Positions 14,464-22,157 of a stretch of DNA of 22,498 nt are shown here, piece after piece. A model generated the notes under the pieces. It saw nothing but the letters and a program-made list of their open reading frames with translations. It was not told where the DNA came from and ran no database searches. The stretch comes from CAYFJO01 sp964343305 (GTDB lineage: Bacteria > Planctomycetota > Planctomycetia > Pirellulales > Pirellulaceae). The position numbers were made by a program, and so were the translations under genes. The number at the start of each line of letters is the position of its first letter. Position 1 is the stretch's first letter. Where the stretch lies: positions 1 to 22,498 of the forward strand of contig CAYFJO010000156.1 in assembly GCA_964343305.1 (NCBI GenBank), written 5' to 3'.

Positions 14464-17286
14464 GTGCGCAACATGCGATACGATGTTTTTATTAGTTATC
14501 GTCATACCGAACCCGACCGTGATCGGGCCAAGTGGTTGCACCGTGCACTTGAGAACTATCGCATTCCACGGTCGCTACGAATGCAATACGACCTGCCTCG
14601 GAGTTTGACGCGTGTCTTTCGCGATGAAGAGGAGTTGGCTGCGTCGTCAGATCTAAGTAAGGAAATTGAAGAGGCACTTTACGAATCCAAGTTTTTGATT
14701 GTTGTTTGTTCACCGCGCACGCCTCAGTCAGAATGGGTCAACCAGGAGGTGGTGCGATTTCGCAAACTTGGCCGCAACGATCACATTCTAGCATTGTTAA
14801 TCGAGGGCGAGCCAAGTGAGTCTTTTCCCAGGGCATTGTGTGAGATCAGGCAGACAATGGTCGACGATCACGGGAGGCTCGTCACTGCGCACAAAGAGGT
14901 CGAACCACTTGCAGCCGACATCCGACCGAGTCCCTCCGAAAGCAACACCCACAGATTTCGAATGGCCAAACTGCGGTTACTCGCAGCGATTTTGGGTTGC
15001 CATTTTGATGACCTGCGCCAGCGCGAACACGAACGCAGAATTCGACGCTTCGCGTTCGCCGGTGTTGTCATGGGAATCCTGGCCCTGGTGATGGCAGGCC
15101 TTTCTGTATTTGCGTTCTATCAATGGGGTCGTGCAGAAACAGCGTTAGCTGGCGAAGCCGCAGAGAAACATCGAGCGGAACTCGGTGAGCACATTTCATC
15201 TGTTGGCCTCGCGTACGCGGAATGGGGAAACAACAATATTCTGCAGTGTGAAAAGCGAATTGCAGACACAAAAGTCGAGTTACGAAGTTGGGAAGTTGGT
15301 TATCTGCAGCATCTTTGCAATGCGGAACATCTTGCACTACGCGGCCACACTGACGCAGTCATCTGTGTGAGTTGGTTGCCAAATCAACGGATAGTAACCG
15401 GCAGTCGCGACGGCACGATTCGGATTTGGAATGCGAAGAGCGGCGAACAAGAACGCGTTGTCAAACTGAAATCACAACGTCCGATCGAATCGTGGCAGCA
15501 ACGTCCAATGCTCGCGCCGATTCAACTCTTCGCGGCAAATGACGGCCAGTCGGTGCTCTCGGTCAGTATGGAACGAAACAGCAGTGACTATTCCATTGAT
15601 TTGATCGACGTAACGACGGGCAAACGACAAAACTGGGCATTCGGTGGCGGAAGCAAAGATCCACTGCTGGCCGTCTCGCGCGATGAGCGTGTGGCTGTTG
15701 ACCTGACTAATCGCAGTCTTGGTCATTTGAACGACCTGATTGATCACGGTCTTGATCATTTCAACCAAGAAGATCCACCGCGTGTCGAGATTCGTGAGTT
15801 GCGTTCGGACAGAATTCTTCAGAGATTGCTCACGCAAGTTGTCGAAAAGCAAGCAAATAAGACAACAGTCGTTTCGGATTTGGCGACGAGTCTCCGCTTC
15901 AGTCCCGACAGCACTCGGCTCGCGGTCGGAATGTCGGAGGGATCCGTTCAGTTGTTTGAAACAGCTACTGGCCGGAGGACGTCAATTCTCACTGGCTTGC
16001 CCACAAAGGATGACTTCCTAACGATGTCGATTGATAGTCTCGATTTTCATCGATCACAGTCACAACTAGTTGCCGGATTTCGAGGTGGCACGGTTCGGGT
16101 CTGGGATATCCAGGAGAATCGTATTCGAGTCGAACACCGGCACAATGGGCGGGTGTCAACTGTCCGCTTCAGCGCCAAAGGTGATCGATTCGCTTCGGCC
16201 AGTTGGGATACGTCGATTCAAGTTTATGATCATGCCACTGGCCGCCGCACCAATGTAATTCGTGGTCATCGCGCGCGGATTCACGATATGGCGTTCGATC
16301 CGACTGGAGAATTCTTAGTTTCGGCGAGCGGGGATTCCACAGCCAAGGTGTGGCGAGTCGACGAGCAACAGGAGAGACGTTCTTTGATTGGGCACAAAGG
16401 ATGGGTCAAGAGCGTCGCTTTCAGTCCCGATGGGCGACAACTGATCTCGGGCAGCAGCGATGACACGTTGAAACTGTGGGACGTTCAAACTGGCCAAGTG
16501 CAAAGAACTCTGCAAGGCCACTCGGATTTCATCAAAAGCGTGGCGTTCAGTCCTGATGGTAAACTTGTCGCTTCAGGAAGTGCCGACGAGACCGCGGGAA
16601 TATGGAGTTTAGCGACGGGCCAGAATAAATTTGGTCCTCTGAAACATTCAGATTGGGTTGAAGATGTCGAATTCAGCCCGGATGGAAAAATGCTTGCAAC
16701 CGCCAGCGGCCCGGTCACAGTTTGGTCGATTGAGGACGGTAGCAAGATCGCCGAATGGCCGCGACCAGCTTCGAGTTTCGGTTCGTCATCCAACGTCGAG
16801 TGCATACGTTTTCACCCTCGTCAAAATCTGCTCGCAGTCGTGGCCGGATCACGCGTCGTATTCTTGGACGCGTCGACGCGCGAGAAGTCTAACGACCTTG
16901 GAATCATCAAGTGCTCTCATCAAGTGAATTGTCTGGCATTCAATTCCGATGGTTCACTCTTGGCCACGGCAGGCCACGACGCTGAAGCACGCGTCATGCA
17001 ATTGTGGAACCCGACAACTGGGGCATGCCTGTGGACAGCAAACGGTCACGAGCGGCAAGTCTTTGACGTGGCATTCACCCATGACGACCGCCGTGTCGTA
17101 ACCGCCAGCCAAGATTCGACGATCAAGCTGTGGGACGCTGCCAGCGGGCGAGAAGTGCTTACGCGCCTCGGGCATGAACTGAGTGTCAACTCGGTCGCCT
17201 TCAGTCCCGATGGTTCAACGTTAGCGTCGGCTAGTGACGATGAGGCGATTCATCTGCGGCTAGCGACGTTTTCCACGCAGGACTGA
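14464..17286 (+). CDS. TIR domain-transmembrane-WD40 repeat protein
   Basis: The 940-aa protein joins three parts. Residues 4-~150 form a bacterial TIR domain: YDVFISYRHTE (6-16), CSPRTPQSEW (82-91) and Glu95 in WVNQE, at the position of the catalytic glutamate of NAD-cleaving TIRs. A single membrane helix spans about 198-219, preceded by the basic REHERRIRR, so the TIR should face the cytoplasm. After a helical linker (221-290) come about twelve WD40 blades (291-935), with repeated SVAFSPDG and LWD signatures, enough for two propellers. The linker and its WEVGYLQHLCNAEHLALRGH ending resemble the segment joining kinase to WD40 in planctomycetal kinase-WD40 proteins. Start GTG 14464 has AGG ten bases upstream; ATG 14473 is possible. 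NADase or scaffold activity is inferred, not shown. Confidence 0.92.
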   Translation: MRNMRYDVFISYRHTEPDRDRAKWLHRALENYRIPRSLRMQYDLPRSLTRVFRDEEELAASSDLSKEIEEALYESKFLIVVCSPRTPQSEWVNQEVVRFRKLGRNDHILALLIEGEPSESFPRALCEIRQTMVDDHGRLVTAHKEVEPLAADIRPSPSESNTHRFRMAKLRLLAAILGCHFDDLRQREHERRIRRFAFAGVVMGILALVMAGLSVFAFYQWGRAETALAGEAAEKHRAELGEHISSVGLAYAEWGNNNILQCEKRIADTKVELRSWEVGYLQHLCNAEHLALRGHTDAVICVSWLPNQRIVTGSRDGTIRIWNAKSGEQERVVKLKSQRPIESWQQRPMLAPIQLFAANDGQSVLSVSMERNSSDYSIDLIDVTTGKRQNWAFGGGSKDPLLAVSRDERVAVDLTNRSLGHLNDLIDHGLDHFNQEDPPRVEIRELRSDRILQRLLTQVVEKQANKTTVVSDLATSLRFSPDSTRLAVGMSEGSVQLFETATGRRTSILTGLPTKDDFLTMSIDSLDFHRSQSQLVAGFRGGTVRVWDIQENRIRVEHRHNGRVSTVRFSAKGDRFASASWDTSIQVYDHATGRRTNVIRGHRARIHDMAFDPTGEFLVSASGDSTAKVWRVDEQQERRSLIGHKGWVKSVAFSPDGRQLISGSSDDTLKLWDVQTGQVQRTLQGHSDFIKSVAFSPDGKLVASGSADETAGIWSLATGQNKFGPLKHSDWVEDVEFSPDGKMLATASGPVTVWSIEDGSKIAEWPRPASSFGSSSNVECIRFHPRQNLLAVVAGSRVVFLDASTREKSNDLGIIKCSHQVNCLAFNSDGSLLATAGHDAEARVMQLWNPTTGACLWTANGHERQVFDVAFTHDDRRVVTASQDSTIKLWDAASGREVLTRLGHELSVNSVAFSPDGSTLASASDDEAIHLRLATFSTQD

Positions 17287-17623
17287 ATGCATGACGATGA
17301 ATCGCGGCACTTCCATTTGGATTTCATCTCAAATGACGACTTGTCACTGCCAGAAGCACCGACGATCCTCAGATCTCACACAGCGATCGATGGCTGCGCG
17401 CATCTCTCCATTCTGCCATGGGCTCACACCACCGGGACCGATGAACACACAAGTGCGGCAAGCCTCGAGCCTCTAGTTTATCACAAATCACAGGCGAAAG
17501 ACGGGCACCGTTGGCAAGCATGGAATCATTCAGAATACTTCTTGCCGAGTGTTAACGATTGAATCGCGATTTCAGCGTGGTTATAACAAAAGAACGTGAT
17601 GCTACTCGCGGTTCTAACAGAGA
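17287..17623. other. Gap between TIR-WD40 and hydrolase-TPR genes
   Basis: This 337-nt stretch contains one open frame of 91 codons (17287-17562, plus strand) that begins directly after the TIR-WD40 stop codon. It has no Shine-Dalgarno of its own, no recognisable domain and a composition like an accidental frame (many His and Ser, no hydrophobic core). I do not call it a gene, but a small protein translated by reinitiation cannot be excluded. No intrinsic terminator was seen. The last part carries the promoter candidate at 17559-17587. Confidence 0.4.
17559..17587 (+). promoter_or_regulatory. Candidate sigma70-type promoter for the hydrolase-TPR gene
   Basis: TTGAAT (17559-17564) is followed by a spacer of exactly 17 nt and TATAAC (17582-17587). 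This is the best-spaced box pair I found in the window. Transcription would start near 17594, leaving a leader of about 30-40 nt before ATG 17624 or 17633. If real, the hydrolase-TPR gene can be expressed independently of the TIR-WD40 gene. Confidence 0.45.
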
Positions 17624-19042
17624 ATGGCCATTATGCCTGATGCCCAATTCCTCCCAATTCGACGACGAGACGCTGCCAGTCAAGCGGTCATTTTCCTACA
17701 CGGATTCACGGGCAGCGCCAGCGATACGTGGAACGATTTTGTGGATGTCATGCGGCGAGAGCGTTCACTTGACGAATGGGATATTATTAGCGTTGGATAC
17801 AGTTCGTCACTGCTGCCCGATCTTCGTGGCTACTGGCGCAATGCTGATCTGCAAACTTTAGCAGATCAACTGAACACTCGTCTGAAGTATGATCTCGGCG
17901 ACTATCAGGAAATCGCACTGATCGGCCACAGCATGGGCGGCCTGGTTATGCAACGCGCAATACTGGACGAAGAGCAACTTCGCGGCCGAGTTCGTTGCGT
18001 CGTGTTGTTTGGAACGCCTAGCGGCGGGTTGGGGAAGGCAAGTTGGGTTCCTTGGCAGCAACAATGCAAGGACATGAAAACCGACGGACCATTTATCACT
18101 AGACTGCGGACGCAGTGGGACGAAACGTTCAACCAAGGTCTTCCATTTCGACTCGTATTGATCGCCGGCGAGATCGATGATTTTGTACCGCGGAATTCGT
18201 CCCACGAACCGTTTGGCCAGTATCAAGATGTTGAAAGACTAGTGATTCCTGGCGATCACTCAGGAATTGTGCAACCAACTGATGAAAATGACCTGGGGTA
18301 TAAAATAGTTCGCCAAGCCCTGCTGCGCGACTCGATGCCAAAAGAGTTGATTACGACGGCTCAGGTCATTGCCAAGTACCCGCAACCCGCATTGGCAAAT
18401 TGTCAACTTTCCGCACAGAACGATTTGTTGCCGGTGCCGTCGGCAGTGACGCAGTACGCGTTGTGTCTTGAGGAAGTTGGCCAACGCGACCTGGCAATTA
18501 AGGTTCTGGAACAACAGTACTCTGGAAGTGGCGACACCGACGCACTTGGAATTCTGGCGGGAAGGTTGAAGCGCCGCTGGTTAGCGGAAAGAGATTTTAA
18601 GGATGCGCGACGAGCGACAGATTTGCACCGGTTTGCACTCAAGCTTGCCGAACAGCGCGATGACGTCGAACAAATCTACTATCACGCGATCAACCTTGCC
18701 TTCATGAGCCTTGCTTACGCATACGACTATCCAATTTGTCAACGCTATGCGTTTCGGGCACTGAAAACTTGTCAGCGCGCCGCGACATTTGAAATCACAC
18801 ATGCCGCTACCATGGGTGAGGCGAATTTGTATTTGGGACGGACAACAAAGTCGCTCGAGTTTTATCAGCAGGCGATACAAATGAAACCAAATCACCAGCA
18901 ACTTCAATCGATGTGCCTGCAAGCGACAATTGCCGCAGATCTATTGGATGATGAAGTCGCTATGGAAGAATTGGCGGAGATCTTTTGCGTAGGGCAAGCG
19001 GAAGACGCTAATGCTGGCGCTGCGATATCGCGGGTTATTTAG
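17624..19042 (+). CDS. Alpha/beta hydrolase fused to a TPR-S (MAP3K TRAFs-binding-like) domain
   Basis: In this 472-aa cytoplasmic protein, residues ~18-235 form a lipase/SERAC1-like alpha/beta hydrolase. It has oxyanion HG (26-27), nucleophile elbow GHSMGG (Ser103), Asp185 or Asp186 in LIAGEIDDFVP and His212 in IPGDHSGI, so the triad is complete. After a linker, residues ~300-450 are helical repeats with DALGILAGRLKRRW (306-319), YYHAINLAF (352-360), and a TPR-like MGEANLYLGRTTKSLEFYQQAI (397-418). That pattern fits the TPR-S region, known from animal ASK/MAP3K5 kinases and from predicted bacterial conflict proteins. The likely reaction is ester or lipid hydrolysis controlled by the TPR-S part; this is inference. 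Start ATG 17624 or 17633 is not settled by a Shine-Dalgarno. It follows the TIR-WD40 gene on the same strand. Confidence 0.9.
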   Translation: MAIMPDAQFLPIRRRDAASQAVIFLHGFTGSASDTWNDFVDVMRRERSLDEWDIISVGYSSSLLPDLRGYWRNADLQTLADQLNTRLKYDLGDYQEIALIGHSMGGLVMQRAILDEEQLRGRVRCVVLFGTPSGGLGKASWVPWQQQCKDMKTDGPFITRLRTQWDETFNQGLPFRLVLIAGEIDDFVPRNSSHEPFGQYQDVERLVIPGDHSGIVQPTDENDLGYKIVRQALLRDSMPKELITTAQVIAKYPQPALANCQLSAQNDLLPVPSAVTQYALCLEEVGQRDLAIKVLEQQYSGSGDTDALGILAGRLKRRWLAERDFKDARRATDLHRFALKLAEQRDDVEQIYYHAINLAFMSLAYAYDYPICQRYAFRALKTCQRAATFEITHAATMGEANLYLGRTTKSLEFYQQAIQMKPNHQQLQSMCLQATIAADLLDDEVAMEELAEIFCVGQAEDANAGAAISRVI

Positions 19043-19115
19043 GCGTGGACTTGGCTTTGCCAAAAAATACGTAGCGGCATTTGCCAGAGTGTGGAAAACC
19101 CGCGTTCTGTCGACG

Positions 19116-19961
19116 TTACGGTTTCGAGATTGCGTGTTTTGCCCAGCCGCAAAGGTTGTTGATGTATCGCGACGGATCAGGTTCGAACTCCAGAGTGTGC
19201 GCCGCGTTCACGAATTCAATCAAGTTCTTATCGTTTGTACCTAGTGATTCAAAGAACGAACGCAACCGCGAGTTGTCTACAACCCGGTCACCTTCGGCAA
19301 GGACCATCAAGGTAGGTATTTGAATGTCCTCCGGCGCCTGACGCGCGTAACGAGTGAGTTTCTGATCTTCGAGCGCGAAACGAATTGTCACCTTTCGCAG
19401 CGTGAAAGGGTCATCGCGAATGTAGTCGCGGTGCTCTGGCGTGTTCGTAAATAACGCCGCGTCTTGCAGCGGAATCGTGACTCGCTTGGTTTGAAGCCCC
19501 ACGGCCGACGCCAACGAAAGTGCCGAGCATGTGATTGGGCCAGGGAATCTCTGCGAATAAATCCCCGGACACAGCAAACCAATCCCACACACCGAATCGG
19601 GAAATCGCCGCGCGTAGGCCGCTACGAACTTTCCGCCCCAACTGACGCCCAACATCAATCGCGGTCGTTGGCTGGAAAGCAAATCCATGTAATGGTTCAC
19701 GTCGTCAAACCACGTTTTCCAATGGTCGATGTCCCCGCGATCGAGGAAATTCAGGCCGGATCCGCGGCGGTCGAGCGCATGGACGTTGAACCCTTGTTCT
19801 GCTAATCGCTGACAACTGACCCCATACCAACCACTGTGGCTGATGATGCCGTGAATCAGCAGCACATCGGCGATCGGATCTTTCGCTTCCCAGACACGAA
19901 CGGCGCATCGATAGTCTCCGGCGGTATAGTAGTCGATGCGTTGCTTGGCCGCGGCGGTCAT
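19116..19961 (-). CDS. Alpha/beta hydrolase, serine aminopeptidase S33 / monoglyceride-lipase type
   Basis: This 281-aa cytoplasmic hydrolase shows the oxyanion motif LLIHG (34-38), a DRRGSG strand-turn (64-69), the nucleophile elbow GVSWGG (Ser107), acid Asp225 in AEGDRVVD and His255 in NAAHTLEFE. The nucleophile is followed by Trp, not the common Met/Leu. The overall pattern matches Hydrolase_4/S33 proteins that act on lipids or small esters; the substrate is unknown. Its ATG overlaps the stop of the upstream enolase-superfamily gene (TCAT at 19958-19961 on the plus strand, ATGA in the reading direction), so the two are translationally coupled and probably serve one pathway. It faces the hydrolase-TPR gene tail to tail across 73 nt. 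Confidence 0.88.
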   Translation of the reverse strand: MTAAAKQRIDYYTAGDYRCAVRVWEAKDPIADVLLIHGIISHSGWYGVSCQRLAEQGFNVHALDRRGSGLNFLDRGDIDHWKTWFDDVNHYMDLLSSQRPRLMLGVSWGGKFVAAYARRFPDSVCGIGLLCPGIYSQRFPGPITCSALSLASAVGLQTKRVTIPLQDAALFTNTPEHRDYIRDDPFTLRKVTIRFALEDQKLTRYARQAPEDIQIPTLMVLAEGDRVVDNSRLRSFFESLGTNDKNLIEFVNAAHTLEFEPDPSRYINNLCGWAKHAISKP

Positions 19962-21130
19962 GAATCAAAAGCGTACGTTCTTTTTTCGATCGTTTGTTGT
20001 TCGAGAACTCGTTCGTTGATCGTGACGCCGAGGCCGGGCGAGGTCAATCGGGGTGCGCGGCCGCCGTAAGTGAATGTGATGTCTTCGCTGGTCAGCAATT
20101 CTTTGAGCAAGTGCCGGTCGTATGATCCCTCAAGATAGCAAATGTTCTTCACGGATACCGCCCAGTGCCGGCCGGCGGCCGAGAGTATGCCCGATTCGCC
20201 CGGATGGCAACCGAGCGCGTACATCAGCCCAGCGTCTTGTGCCTGCGCGGCCAAACGCAGGCAATTCAAAAAACCACCGCACTTTGAGAGCCTGATATTG
20301 AAGACATCGCACGTTCTTTTTTCGATCGCTTGTTGCCCATCGTGAAGGCTCGTTAGCGATTCGTCGAGCATGATGGGAATGTCAACCTGCGGTCGGATGT
20401 CCGCCAGCGACTCGACCTCTTCATGGGCGACAGGTTGTTCCACGCATGTGAGATTGAACGGCAGCAGTGCTTTGATTTTGGACACCGCGTCGTCGGCTGT
20501 CCAGGCTTCATTGACGTCCACGCGGATGTCCACTTGGCGACCAAGCCAACGTCGTATGGTGCGCAAGCGCGCGACGTCGTCCACGCCGGGCACGCCGACT
20601 TTGACTTTGCATTGCCGAAAACCGTAGATTCGCATCTTCAACGCGCTGAACCACGGGCTCTCTGACATGATGGTCGTGGAATATCGCACGGAATCTTTGT
20701 CATCACGAATTGTTTGTGCCGGTTCGAAGTGTTCGACTACCCGGCTGACCGGTTCGTTGAAGAATTGTCCAAACGCGTCGAGCACGCTCAGTTCGACGGC
20801 ACAGCGCAAAGCGTTTGCTCGGCATTCGCGCGGGTCGTCGATTGTGGGGGGCTGAAAACGCTCGCAAAGCCGCAGGATGTCGCGCCAGCTTTCGCAGTCC
20901 TGATCAAACTGCTCGGCAAGCGGTGTTGCGGCCAATTGCTCAAGGCCACCGCTCGGCGTTTCGCCCGTTACGTAAGAACGCGGCACACCTTCGCCCCAAC
21001 CTTGTGTCCCGTCCTCCAATGTGCATCGAACGAGCAGATTCTCGCTGTCTTGGCGCGAGTGTGATGCGTGTTTGAGTTCGCGGCGCAGCGGAATCTTGAC
21101 GACCAGCGCCGCCAGTTCTTTAATCCGCAC
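19958..21130 (-). CDS. Mandelate racemase/muconate-lactonizing (enolase superfamily) enzyme
   Basis: The 390-aa product is an MR/MLE-type enzyme of the enolase superfamily. These proteins use a Mg2+ ion and paired lysines to abstract a proton next to a carboxylate. The catalytic KxK is KVK (175-177), the metal ligands are Asp205 (RVDVNEAW), Glu231 (CVEQP) and Asp256 (MLDES), and the second-face Lys283 lies in IRLSKCGG. Lysines on both faces place it in the MLE subgroup, which includes muconate cycloisomerase, o-succinylbenzoate synthase and dipeptide epimerases; the exact substrate is not readable. It starts with GTG 21130, eleven bases inside the preceding SDR gene, and overlaps the hydrolase gene downstream by four bases. 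Confidence 0.92.
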   Translation of the reverse strand: MRIKELAALVVKIPLRRELKHASHSRQDSENLLVRCTLEDGTQGWGEGVPRSYVTGETPSGGLEQLAATPLAEQFDQDCESWRDILRLCERFQPPTIDDPRECRANALRCAVELSVLDAFGQFFNEPVSRVVEHFEPAQTIRDDKDSVRYSTTIMSESPWFSALKMRIYGFRQCKVKVGVPGVDDVARLRTIRRWLGRQVDIRVDVNEAWTADDAVSKIKALLPFNLTCVEQPVAHEEVESLADIRPQVDIPIMLDESLTSLHDGQQAIEKRTCDVFNIRLSKCGGFLNCLRLAAQAQDAGLMYALGCHPGESGILSAAGRHWAVSVKNICYLEGSYDRHLLKELLTSEDITFTYGGRAPRLTSPGLGVTINERVLEQQTIEKRTYAFDS

Positions 21131-22157
21131 TGGTAACCTGCGACGGTGGTAACAAGGCTAGTTCTTTGTTTTGGCCGGTAGCAAAATCGAGGGCTTGCTT
21201 GATCCCGTCCTGGAAATCAACGTTCGACTTGTAACCAAGAATTCGTTTGGCTTTGTCGATCGAGTAGTCCAAGTTCAAAGCCATGAATTTGATCGTCGCG
21301 CCAGTTAGCAATGGTGACTCGGTCGCACCTCGCAGCTTGGCCCAGCCTTCGAGAATTGGGCAAATCATTCGAGCCAGCCACAGCGGCACTCGGCCGGGCC
21401 GCGGTCTGTCGAGATACTCAGCCACGGTCATCAAGTATTCCTCTCGCGTGACCAGCCGTTCGTCGCGGATGTTAAACAGTTCGCCGAGCGCTTCTTCGCT
21501 GTCGATCGCGAGAAAAATGGCATCCACGACGTTGCCAACGTAGACGTTGTTGAGCACGGTTTGGCCGTTGCCGATGAACTTAACGATGCCTTGCTCGAAT
21601 CGTTTCAGCAACCGAGGCAACGCGTGACGCTCGCCGGGACCGTAGATGAACCCCGGTCGCAGAATCACACCCGGCAAGTTGTTTTCCTTGATGTGCCGTT
21701 TGACGAGCACCTCGCCTTCGGCCTTGGTCTGGGTATAGCCGTCGAGTCCGCGCATATCCGGCTGCACGGTTTCATCTGTCCCGTAGTGATGTTTTGCCGG
21801 GTAGACGCCGAGCGAACTAATGTGAATCCAACGCCGCAAACTCTCTTGCTGTTCGGCGGCAACGAGCAAGTGCTCGGTCGCGACCACGTTGATCGCACGA
21901 TATTTTTCCGCCGGACCCCAGTCGCCGGAGTGAGACGCAGCGTGGACGACGACTTCGATGTCTTCGAGCGCGCCGGGCAGCGATTCGTAGTCGGTCAGAT
22001 CCGCTTCGTAAAACTCGACGTTGACGCCTTCGAGCATCGAGCGATCCGACGAGGCACGGGCGATGACACGTACATCGTAGCCTTCCTGGACAGCGCGGCG
22101 AGCGACAAAGCTGCCGAGAAAACCCGTTGCACCGGTGACCAGCATTTTTCCTGGCAT
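21120..22157 (-). CDS. NAD-dependent epimerase/dehydratase (extended SDR, 3-beta-HSD-like)
   Basis: This 345-aa extended short-chain dehydrogenase has the NAD(P)-binding TGATGFLG (8-15), an acidic DLTDYESL segment (53-60), a catalytic Ser near ISSLGVYP (113-120), and YTQTK with Tyr141 and Lys145. LRPGFIYGPGERHALPRLL follows in the substrate domain. The pattern is that of nucleotide-sugar epimerases, dihydroflavonol reductases and 3-beta-hydroxysteroid dehydrogenases; the substrate cannot be assigned. The start is well supported: GGAGG (22168-22164) lies six bases upstream of ATG 22157. A palindromic repeat pair ends just before this ribosome-binding site. The downstream MR/MLE gene starts inside its 3' end. 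Confidence 0.92.
   Translation of the reverse strand: MPGKMLVTGATGFLGSFVARRAVQEGYDVRVIARASSDRSMLEGVNVEFYEADLTDYESLPGALEDIEVVVHAASHSGDWGPAEKYRAINVVATEHLLVAAEQQESLRRWIHISSLGVYPAKHHYGTDETVQPDMRGLDGYTQTKAEGEVLVKRHIKENNLPGVILRPGFIYGPGERHALPRLLKRFEQGIVKFIGNGQTVLNNVYVGNVVDAIFLAIDSEEALGELFNIRDERLVTREEYLMTVAEYLDRPRPGRVPLWLARMICPILEGWAKLRGATESPLLTGATIKFMALNLDYSIDKAKRILGYKSNVDFQDGIKQALDFATGQNKELALLPPSQVTSAD

Noticed and set aside
15352..17268. Periodic DNA repeats (variants of TTCAGTCCCGATGG) as a CRISPR-like or mobile array
   Set aside because: They are in-frame codons for the SVAFSPDG motif of successive WD40 blades and are explained by the protein repeats.
17287..17562. 91-codon frame after the TIR-WD40 gene as an antitoxin or small partner protein
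   Set aside because: It has no ribosome-binding site, no domain and no coding-like composition; kept only as an open question.
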